DNA of 64,000 nt. Source: Serratia rhizosphaerae (GTDB taxonomy: Bacteria; Pseudomonadota; Gammaproteobacteria; Enterobacterales; Enterobacteriaceae). Both the position numbers and the translations under genes were made by a program. The first letter of the stretch is position 1, and every line of letters begins with the position of its first letter. Where the stretch lies: the NCBI RefSeq assembly GCF_009817885.1, contig NZ_CP041764.1:1364001-1428000 (forward strand), read 5' to 3'. The notes below the pieces were generated by a model. It was not told the DNA's origin. It saw nothing but the letters and a program-made list of their open reading frames with translations, and ran no database searches. Of this stretch, positions 8,816 to 16,009 are shown piece by piece.

Positions 8816-9396
8816 CCCGTCAGCATGGCGGCCGCCCCCTGTAATTGCCGGTACTGTGGCGGGGTATCAATATCCACATGGATCGCCTGGTCCCCCACGT
8901 CCAAAAAGCGGTAATCCTGCTGTTCGATCAGCTGTTTCATCGTCACGCCCGGCGACGCTTCGGCAATGTGCGTAATGATAGATCGCGGCAACAGCACCGG
9001 ATGCCCCTTGCCCTGATGACAACGCGGGATTAGCGAAAACTCGCCCTTTTCCTGCCACAGTGCCGCATAAATCCACGTACTGACGCAGGGCATATCGCCC
9101 AGCGCCAGAAAGAAATGCTCACCGCGCACCTGCCGCACGCCGGTCTGGATAGAAGAAAACATCCCCGTGCGATAATCCGCATTGTGCACAACCTGTACGT
9201 GAGGATGGTGACGATAACGCTTCGCCAATGCGTCACCGTGAAAGCCGCTGACCACAATCACCCGCTGACAAAACCCCTGCGCATTAGCAATGGCGCTGTC
9301 AAGAATGGTGCCATCGCCATAAGGCAACATCATTTTCCAGCTTCCCATGCGGGTCGACATACCGGCCGCCAGCATTACGCATTCAATCTGTTGCAT
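8812..9396 (-). CDS. mocA: Molybdenum cofactor cytidylyltransferase (MocA)
   Basis: 194 residues. The N-terminal LAAGMSTRMGSWKMMLPYGDGTILD is the nucleotidyltransferase signature of MocA, which joins CTP to molybdopterin to make the MCD cofactor used by xanthine-dehydrogenase-family enzymes in bacteria. LGDMPC and a terminal DIDTP complete the family pattern. The ATG at 9396 has GGAGG 6 nt upstream. It is 55 bp downstream of the 2Fe-2S subunit gene on the same strand, so the cofactor enzyme is expressed with its client hydroxylase. The stop codon overlaps that of convergent ygeV by 2 of its 3 bases through CTAG. Confidence 0.9.
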   Translation of the reverse strand: MQQIECVMLAAGMSTRMGSWKMMLPYGDGTILDSAIANAQGFCQRVIVVSGFHGDALAKRYRHHPHVQVVHNADYRTGMFSSIQTGVRQVRGEHFFLALGDMPCVSTWIYAALWQEKGEFSLIPRCHQGKGHPVLLPRSIITHIAEASPGVTMKQLIEQQDYRFLDVGDQAIHVDIDTPPQYRQLQGAAAMLTG

Positions 9397-9451
9397 GCTT
9401 ACCTCCCTGACGTAGCCCCCGCGCCGGAGTGAGAGCAGGGGCCAACGCTTA

Positions 9452-9913
9452 TCAGCGCGCTTTCAGCACCGCCTTTATCGATTTGATAATCGGCTGGTAG
9501 CCGGTGCATCGACACAGGTTGCCTTCCAGCGCCTCCTTAATGTCCGCATCACTCGGCTGCGGATTGCTATCGAGCAGCGCTTTGGTGCTGAGGAGCACGC
9601 CCGGCGTACAAAAACCGCACTGTACGCCGCCATGCTCAACAAACGCATGCTGCAGTCGTTTCCCCACCGGATCGCGCTGCAGGGCTTCAACAGTCGTGAC
9701 CTCCGCACCGTGACACTGGGCGGCAAGCAGCAGGCAGGAACATACCGCCTTGCCGTCCATAATCACCGTACAGGCGCCACACTCCCCGACCGCGCAGCCC
9801 TCCTTGGTCCCCGTCAGATCCAGATTTTCGCGTAAAAAATCCAGCAGCCGCAGGTTACCGTCGACTTCGGCGCTGACCGAAATACCGTTAACTTTCATCT
9901 TGATGGTCGTCAT
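9452..9913 (-). CDS. xdhC: Molybdenum hydroxylase 2Fe-2S subunit (XdhC-type)
   Basis: 153 residues, the small iron-sulfur subunit of xanthine-dehydrogenase-family enzymes. It has the plant-ferredoxin cluster CAVGECGACTVIMDGKAVCSC and a second 2Fe-2S domain with CGFCTPGV and CRCTGY. The start overlaps the stop of the fused Mo/FAD gene as TAATG (1 nt), so translation is coupled and both products are made together. Electrons should pass from the molybdenum site through these two clusters to FAD. It is named as in E. coli, where the Fe-S subunit is XdhC; it is unrelated to the XdhC maturation factor family at the left edge. Confidence 0.92.
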   Translation of the reverse strand: MTTIKMKVNGISVSAEVDGNLRLLDFLRENLDLTGTKEGCAVGECGACTVIMDGKAVCSCLLLAAQCHGAEVTTVEALQRDPVGKRLQHAFVEHGGVQCGFCTPGVLLSTKALLDSNPQPSDADIKEALEGNLCRCTGYQPIIKSIKAVLKAR

Positions 9914-12900
9914 TACTTTATCTCCCTACCCTGGGCATCGCGGATATCGCTCATCATCTGACGGAACATATTGAGAAATACCGGCATCTTATAAACTGCC
10001 GACCAGCGGCCGCCAATCGCCTGCTGCATCTGCGCGCTCAGCGTCTCGCCGGCCTGCTCGATGGTTTGTTCACTCAGCATCTGGCCTAACAGGCTGTTCT
10101 CAATCTCAATTAAACGCTGAGGTTTGCTGAATAATGCGCCATCCACCAAACGGCAGAAATCGACGCGCCCGTCGGCGGACAGCGCGATCCGGCAGCTAAG
10201 ACTTTGACGGGTAATATTCAACGCGTTACGCCGGCCAAGCTGGGCGTAAAAATTCTGTATCGGCCGGTCTTCTACTGCGGGTAAAATCACTTTGACCAGC
10301 AGCTCATCGGCCGCCAACTGCGTTTGGTAGCCGCTGACGATAAACTCACTGAGCGGCAGACGCCGCGTCCCCCGTAAACTCTGCAGCTCCACCTGCGCGT
10401 CATAAATCATCAGCGGCGGCACCGAGTCCGCACAGGGCGCAGCGTTAACAATATTGCCCCCCAGCGTGGCGCGGTTGCGCAGCTGCAGCGAACCGATGGT
10501 TTTGCACGCGGTGACCAGCAGCGGATAACGTTGCTGCACCAACTCATCGGCCACCAGATCGCTAAAGCACACCCCGGCCCCCAGATGCAGTTCATTGCCA
10601 TGTTGCTCGATGCGTTTAACCTCCTCAAGGTTCGCGATATTCACCAACCGCAGAGGGGTATTTTTCAAACGCGCCTGAACCAGCACGTCGGTGCCGCCGG
10701 CAATCGCCGCACAGCCTGCCTTGGCCATCAGCTCCAGCGCCTGCCGCAGCGTCGCGGGCGAATCTACGCTCAGCGTATTGAGGCGCAGCACCTGTTTTTT
10801 ATCGCTTTCGGCCATCAGCACTTCACTCTGACGCACCGGTTTCTTCAGGTTGTAGCCCAGATACACCTGCTCCAGCGTCAGGGGAATGCGGGCGTTTGCG
10901 CCACCCAGTGCAAAATTCAAGGCGTTATTGGCCGCCGCAGCCGCCAGCTCCAGCACCGGTTCGCCAATCACTTTCGCGCCGTATGGACCGTGGATATCGT
11001 TATTTTCCACCGCGATAATGTCGATATTCGGCATATCCTTGATGGTCGGGAGCAGATAGGTATCGAAATTTTCCGACTTCACCCGGCCATTCTCAATATT
11101 GAAGTCTTCCAGCAACGCATAGCCCAACCCTTGCAGCACGCCGCCATACACCTGCCCTTCAAAGCCGACCTTATTGATCACTTTGCCCACGTCATGCGCA
11201 GCGGTCACATTGATGACGCCGATCTTGCCAGTGTTGGTATCCACCTGCAGCTCTACCACCTGACAGCCATAGACCCAGGTAAAATACGGGCTGCCGCAGC
11301 CTTTTTCTTCATCCCAGTGGATCGGCGGTGCCACATGCCAGCCATAATCCGACAGGTTGCCGCCGGCGTTGTGCGTCAGCGCCACCGCCTCCTGGATACT
11401 GATGCTATGCTGCGGCTCCAGCAGATTGCCGATGCAGCCGTCTTGCCAGCGGGTATTTTCCAGTTTGTCGGTATGCAGCCGCTCCGCCAGCGCTTGCACC
11501 ATACGACGCTTAATTTTGCCGGCGGCGTCGAGAATCGCCTGCCCGCCCATCAGCGTACCGCGCGACGATACGGTGGAGCCGCCGTCGGCAATCATCGAAG
11601 AAGGCGGCTCGTTGAAAGTGATCCAGGACAGCGGCACGCCAAAGGCTTCCGCAGCGATCAGCGACATGCTGGTTTGCAGCCCCTGGCCGTTTTCCGACAC
11701 CGAGGTGGAAATATTGATGCTGCCGTCGGCGTTCATTTGAACCAGCGCCGAAGAGGCGTCCATCCCCTCCGCCCCCAGCGAGCAGCCGCGGTGGCTCACC
11801 GCCAGCCCGATGCCGTAGCGAATTGGCCCGCCAAGCGCATTCAGCTGGCGATAATGCAGGGATTTGGCGTCAAATTCCGCTTTCGCCGTCGCCTTCAGTA
11901 ACACTTCCTCGGCGGAGACCACGTGGTCGTCAAATTTTTGCCCGGCCATACTGACATCGCCCTGGCGCAGAATATTACGCCGGCGCACCTCCACGGGCGA
12001 CAGCTCAAAATGACGCGCCACTTCATCCATCAGCGATTCATTGGCGAATATCACCTGCGGGGCGCCAAAACCGCGGAAGGCCGAGGTATAGCTGTTGTTG
12101 GTCGCCACCGCGGCGATGTCGATCCGTACGTTGGCGATGTTATACGGCCCGGCGGCCTGCACGACGCTGCGCCAGGTGACGAACGGCGAAGAGGCGGTGT
12201 AACCGCCGCTATCAGCCAGAATATCGATCTTGATCGCCTGAATTTTGGCGTCATCGTCAAGACCAATTTTATATTTCATGCGGTACGGGTGACGTTTGCA
12301 GCTCTCGCGAATCGACGCCTCGCGATTGTAGGTGAACTTGACCGGCTGACCGGTCATCAGCGCCAGTAAACCAGCGCGGCAGGCCAGATGGTCAATCACA
12401 TCGTCCTTGCCGCCAAACGACCCGCCCAACACCGCCCGCTTCACGTTGATCCGCGACTGCGGCAGACCGAGAAACGCCGATACGAAGCCGCGCACCCGGT
12501 GCGCGTTCTGTACAGAACCAGTGATAGTCAGGCCCGGTTCATTCGGGTCGGGATAGACAATGACACACTCCGGTTCAATATAAGCGTGCTCCTGATACCC
12601 CACTTCATATTCGCGCTCAAGAATGTGGGTGGACACGGCGAAACCGGCCTCGATATCGCCTTTCACCGTATGGTGCTTCACGGCGATATTGCTGTCGCTA
12701 TCGCTATGCACTAACCGCGCGCCGGGCTTAAGCGCCTCATCAATACTGACGATCGGCGCGTAAGGTTCATAGTCGATATCAATACATTCCGCCGCCTGAC
12801 AGGCCGCTTCATAACTGGTGGCGGCGATCGCCGCCACCACGTCGCCGTGAAAAAAGACCTCATCGTTGACGAGCGGCAGGAAGTCCTTCACCACAATACC

Positions 12901-13134
12901 GATCTTCGGCGTGCCCGGAATATCTTTATAGGTGGCGATCTTCACCACGCCAGGCACCCGCTCCGCCCGGCTGAGATCCAGCCGCCGAATTTTCCCGGCG
13001 GGAATGTCTGCGTAGCGGCAGACACCGTACAGCATGTTTTTCACTTTGATATCGTCGCCATAGAGCGCCGAGCCGGTCACCTTGGCCTGACCGTCAACGC
13101 GCGCCACCGACGTGCCCACTGTAGTTGTATCCAT
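9913..13134 (-). CDS. Fused molybdenum-binding and FAD-binding subunit of a xanthine-dehydrogenase-family hydroxylase
   Basis: 1073 residues. Residues 1 to about 770 form the MCD-binding large subunit: TGSALYGDDI at the N-terminus, GGSFGGKDD, SAFRGFGAPQ, GQGLQTS, and KVIGEPVLE whose glutamate is the catalytic residue of the family. From about residue 785 a CO-dehydrogenase-type FAD subunit follows (AGGTDVLVQARL, TIGSLQLRNRATLGGNI, CADSVPPLMIYDA). In E. coli these are separate genes (xdhA, xdhB), or the Mo domain is joined to Fe-S instead (XdhD). The start at 13134 has GGAG 7 nt upstream and begins MDTTTVGTSVARVDGQAKVTG; the 33 codons before it show no homology. Neighbouring mocA and the Fe-S gene are in the same operon. 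The substrate is probably a purine (xanthine or hypoxanthine), by context only. Confidence 0.9.
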   Translation of the reverse strand: MDTTTVGTSVARVDGQAKVTGSALYGDDIKVKNMLYGVCRYADIPAGKIRRLDLSRAERVPGVVKIATYKDIPGTPKIGIVVKDFLPLVNDEVFFHGDVVAAIAATSYEAACQAAECIDIDYEPYAPIVSIDEALKPGARLVHSDSDSNIAVKHHTVKGDIEAGFAVSTHILEREYEVGYQEHAYIEPECVIVYPDPNEPGLTITGSVQNAHRVRGFVSAFLGLPQSRINVKRAVLGGSFGGKDDVIDHLACRAGLLALMTGQPVKFTYNREASIRESCKRHPYRMKYKIGLDDDAKIQAIKIDILADSGGYTASSPFVTWRSVVQAAGPYNIANVRIDIAAVATNNSYTSAFRGFGAPQVIFANESLMDEVARHFELSPVEVRRRNILRQGDVSMAGQKFDDHVVSAEEVLLKATAKAEFDAKSLHYRQLNALGGPIRYGIGLAVSHRGCSLGAEGMDASSALVQMNADGSINISTSVSENGQGLQTSMSLIAAEAFGVPLSWITFNEPPSSMIADGGSTVSSRGTLMGGQAILDAAGKIKRRMVQALAERLHTDKLENTRWQDGCIGNLLEPQHSISIQEAVALTHNAGGNLSDYGWHVAPPIHWDEEKGCGSPYFTWVYGCQVVELQVDTNTGKIGVINVTAAHDVGKVINKVGFEGQVYGGVLQGLGYALLEDFNIENGRVKSENFDTYLLPTIKDMPNIDIIAVENNDIHGPYGAKVIGEPVLELAAAAANNALNFALGGANARIPLTLEQVYLGYNLKKPVRQSEVLMAESDKKQVLRLNTLSVDSPATLRQALELMAKAGCAAIAGGTDVLVQARLKNTPLRLVNIANLEEVKRIEQHGNELHLGAGVCFSDLVADELVQQRYPLLVTACKTIGSLQLRNRATLGGNIVNAAPCADSVPPLMIYDAQVELQSLRGTRRLPLSEFIVSGYQTQLAADELLVKVILPAVEDRPIQNFYAQLGRRNALNITRQSLSCRIALSADGRVDFCRLVDGALFSKPQRLIEIENSLLGQMLSEQTIEQAGETLSAQMQQAIGGRWSAVYKMPVFLNMFRQMMSDIRDAQGREIK

Positions 13135-13213
13135 GTTGTTCTCCGTAAACGGGATAGCAGGATGTGCTGCCATGGTTGAAATAATAAAACGCAACGCCAT
13201 TAACCATAGGAAA

Positions 13214-13229
13214 GCAATGGTTATGCCAG
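13214..13229 (-). promoter_or_regulatory. Candidate sigma54 promoter of the molybdenum hydroxylase operon
   Basis: On the minus strand CTGGCAT-AACCA-TTGCT, with GG and GC separated by exactly 10 nt, is a near-ideal -24/-12 element. It is 80 bp upstream of the start at 13134, giving a leader of about 70 nt. Confidence 0.72.
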
Positions 13230-13335
13230 CCACTGCATGGCGCTCAGGTTAAGTTCAACTTTGTGACCGTGAACGAAGAACAGGGCATTTTTTCGCAAAC
13301 GCTGTGCTGCGAGACGAAAAAAAACGCGAGATAAA

Positions 13336-13350
13336 TTATCAACTTGATAA
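13336..13350. promoter_or_regulatory. Candidate shared enhancer (TTATCA-N3-TGATAA)
   Basis: Perfect palindrome TTATCAACTTGATAA, partly overlapped by another, GATAAATTATC (13330-13340). It lies roughly 120 bp upstream of the hydroxylase sigma54 promoter and 140 bp upstream of the aegA one, a normal distance for an enhancer. It repeats the half-sites seen in the ygeW-ygeV gap. A third weak palindrome (TCTCA-N3-TGAGA) follows near 13358. Confidence 0.5.
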
Positions 13351-13477
13351 TAAAAACTCTCAGTTTGAGAAAAACAATCTCGCTGACGGCACACGCCAGC
13401 GGCGCTTCCCACTAAAACACGGCAAAAATGTGACCGACGCCGCAACGATGGCATCACACCGTACGATAACCCCCAGC

Positions 13478-13492
13478 TTGCACGCCCTTTGC
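13478..13492 (+). promoter_or_regulatory. Candidate sigma54 promoter of aegA-hydN-fdhF
   Basis: TTGCACG-CCCT-TTGC matches TGGCACG-N4-TTGC with correct spacing; one base of the invariant -24 GG is T. It lies 48 bp before the aegA start. Sigma54 control is known for fdhF and hydN in E. coli. I see no good sigma70 alternative nearby. Confidence 0.62.
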
Positions 13493-13539
13493 ATAACTTC
13501 CTGCGAGAACTTAGGCCATTTGTTTGCAGGGATGAATAT

Positions 13540-15492
13540 ATGAATCAATTTGTCATTGCCGACGCCCACGCATGTATCGGCTGTCGCGCTTGTGAAGTTG
13601 CCTGCGTATTGGCTCATCATCATGGCGATTATCCGCAGGGACAACAGGGATTCACCCCGCGTATCCGCGTGTTGAAAGAGGCGACGCTGCGCAGCGCAGT
13701 GTTGTGCCGCCACTGTGAAGACGCACCATGCGTTCGCGTCTGCCCCACCGCCGCGCTGACGCAGGCGGACGAACGCATCACCCTGGATGAAACACGCTGC
13801 ATCGGCTGTAAAAACTGCGTCATCGCCTGCCCGTTTGGCGCTATCGTCATGACGCCACGGGAAGACGGTGCCGTCGCACATAAATGTGATTTATGCGCCG
13901 GCGTTAACGATGGGCAAGCCTGCGTCAGCGCCTGTTCGACCGGAGCGCTGCATCTGCTCGACGCCCGCGCGCTACAGGCTGCGCAACGGCAAAAGCAACG
14001 GCGTTTCGCCGGCGCACCTCGGCCGACGGTCTCCTCGCCGTCGCCGATATCGACCGCGCGGCAACAGCCGCGCCGCGACGCAATCAAGATCGCGCTTGAA
14101 CAGCGTATCTGCGGCTTTGACGAAATTTATCAACGCTTCAGCCCTCAGCAGACCGTCCAGCAGGGCGAGCGCTGCCTACGCTGCAGCGAGCACGCCTTCT
14201 GCGAATGGCGCTGCCCGTTGCACAACAACATTCCCCAATTGCTGACGCTGGCGCGCGAAGGGCGAATCCTGGAGGCCGCCGAGCTTTCTCACCGCACCAG
14301 CAGTCTGCCGGAAGTCTGCGGCCGCGTCTGTCCGCAGGACCGCCTGTGCGAAGGCGGCTGCACGCTGGATGAATTCGGCGCAGTGACTATCGGCAATATT
14401 GAGCGTTACATCACCGATACCGCGCTGGAGATGGGCTGGCGGCCAGACCTCAGCCAGGTCGTGCCGCGACCGTATCGCGTTGCCGTGGTCGGCGCCGGCC
14501 CTGCCGGGCTGGGCTGCGCCGACGTGCTGGCACGCCACGGCGTTACAACGGTGGTGTTCGATCGCCACCCGGAGATCGGCGGGCTGCTGACCTTCGGCAT
14601 TCCGGCCTTCAAGCTGGAAAAAAGTGTGCTGAGCCGCAGGCGTGAGCTACTGAGCGCTATGGGCATCGAATTCCGGCTGAACGTCGAAATCGGCGAACAC
14701 ATATCGCTTGGCGAACTGCTGGAAGAGTTTGACGCGGTGTTCCTCGGCGTCGGCACCTATCAATCCATGAAGGCCGGACTAGCCAATGAAGAGGCGCCCG
14801 GCGTCTACCAGGCATTGCCGTTTCTGATCGCCAACACCAAACAACTGATGGGACTACCACCGCTGCCAAGCGAGCCATACGTCAACATGGCCGGCAAGCG
14901 CGTGGTGGTGCTGGGCGGCGGAGACACCGCGATGGACTGCCTGCGCACCTCGGTACGCCACGGAGCCAGCAAGGTGATTTGCGCCTACCGCCGCGATGAA
15001 GCAAACATGCCAGGCTCGAAGAAAGAGGTGAAAAACTCTCGCGAAGAAGGCGTGGAATTCATGTTCAACGTGCAACCGCTCAGCATTGAGCTTGACGCCG
15101 GCGGCGCGGTGGCCGGCATTCGCCTGACGCGCACCGAGATGGGCGCGCCGGATGCCAGCGGCCGTCGACGGCCAACACCGGTGCCCGGTTCCGAATTTCT
15201 GCTGGAGGCCGACGCCATCATTATGGCCTTTGGCTTCCAGCCCCATCCGATGCCCTGGCTGGCGCCGCAACATGTCGCGCTGGACGACTGGGGATTGATC
15301 GTCGCGCCCCACCAGGGGAACTATCCGTATCAAACCAGCCATCCACGCATCTTCGCCGGCGGCGATGCGGTGCGCGGCGCCGATTTGGTGGTCACCGCCC
15401 TCGCCGACGGCCGTCAGGCGGCGTTAAGCATCATCGACGCGCTGGAAAATGCGTCGCCGTCGCACGCCGAACGACAGGAGAAACACTCATGA
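13540..15492 (+). CDS. aegA: AegA: ferredoxin-type 4Fe-4S domain fused to a GltD-like NAD(P)H oxidoreductase
   Basis: 650 residues, close to E. coli AegA (659). The N-terminal 160 residues carry four cysteine groups (CIGCRACEVAC, CRHCEDAPCVRVC, CIGCKNCVIAC, CDLCAG...C) for four [4Fe-4S] clusters. The rest resembles the glutamate synthase small subunit: CLRCSEHAFCEWRCPLHNNIP, the FAD motif VVGAGPAGLG and the NAD(P) motif VLGGGDTAMDC. In E. coli, AegA is required for formate-dependent uric acid degradation. The ATG at 13540 has CAGGGA 8 nt before it; the frame extends 17 codons upstream without homology. It overlaps hydN by ATGA, so the genes are translated together with fdhF and probably move electrons between formate, purine intermediates and NAD(P)H. 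Confidence 0.94.
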   Translation: MNQFVIADAHACIGCRACEVACVLAHHHGDYPQGQQGFTPRIRVLKEATLRSAVLCRHCEDAPCVRVCPTAALTQADERITLDETRCIGCKNCVIACPFGAIVMTPREDGAVAHKCDLCAGVNDGQACVSACSTGALHLLDARALQAAQRQKQRRFAGAPRPTVSSPSPISTARQQPRRDAIKIALEQRICGFDEIYQRFSPQQTVQQGERCLRCSEHAFCEWRCPLHNNIPQLLTLAREGRILEAAELSHRTSSLPEVCGRVCPQDRLCEGGCTLDEFGAVTIGNIERYITDTALEMGWRPDLSQVVPRPYRVAVVGAGPAGLGCADVLARHGVTTVVFDRHPEIGGLLTFGIPAFKLEKSVLSRRRELLSAMGIEFRLNVEIGEHISLGELLEEFDAVFLGVGTYQSMKAGLANEEAPGVYQALPFLIANTKQLMGLPPLPSEPYVNMAGKRVVVLGGGDTAMDCLRTSVRHGASKVICAYRRDEANMPGSKKEVKNSREEGVEFMFNVQPLSIELDAGGAVAGIRLTRTEMGAPDASGRRRPTPVPGSEFLLEADAIIMAFGFQPHPMPWLAPQHVALDDWGLIVAPHQGNYPYQTSHPRIFAGGDAVRGADLVVTALADGRQAALSIIDALENASPSHAERQEKHS

Positions 15493-15986
15493 CTAATCAG
15501 TTTATCGTTGCCGATGCAGACAAATGTATCGGCTGCCGCACCTGCGAAATCGCCTGCTCGCTGGCGCACAACGACGACGCGCTGCATCCCCACAACTTCG
15601 CACCGCGTCTGCAAATGGTGAAAACCTTCAGCGTCAGCATTCCGGTGGTGTGCCGCCAGTGCGAGAACGCGCCCTGCGCCAGCGTATGTCCGCATGATGC
15701 GATCGTACGTGCCGAAGGCTACTGGGCCGTGATCCAGTCACGCTGCATCGGTTGTAAAAGCTGCGTCGTCGCCTGTCCGTTCGGCGCCATTGAGGTCACG
15801 CAGAACTCAACCTGCAGCGAAGCGCTCAAGTGCGATTTGTGCCACACGCAAGGAGACGGGCCGGCCTGCATCCGCGTCTGTCCGACCCATGCGCTGACGC
15901 TGGTCGGCGAGCGTGAACTGCAACGCGCGGTGGCCGATAAACAGCGGCGCACCGCCTGCGGTGACGCCGGCGTCTACGCGTTTTGA
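15489..15986 (+). CDS. hydN: HydN-like 4Fe-4S electron-transfer protein
   Basis: 165 residues, a small ferredoxin-type protein with four groups of cysteines (CIGCRTCEIAC, CRQCENAPCASVC, CIGCKSCVVAC, CDLCHTQGDGPACIRVC). It resembles E. coli HydN, the presumed electron carrier of formate dehydrogenase H, and also the N-terminal domain of the AegA encoded just upstream, suggesting ancient duplication of the domain. Its ATG overlaps the aegA stop (ATGA). fdhF starts 23 bp downstream. There is no signal peptide, so it is cytoplasmic. Confidence 0.9.
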   Translation: MTNQFIVADADKCIGCRTCEIACSLAHNDDALHPHNFAPRLQMVKTFSVSIPVVCRQCENAPCASVCPHDAIVRAEGYWAVIQSRCIGCKSCVVACPFGAIEVTQNSTCSEALKCDLCHTQGDGPACIRVCPTHALTLVGERELQRAVADKQRRTACGDAGVYAF

Positions 15987-16009
15987 ACGCCTGTATGGAG
16001 AAGCCAACA

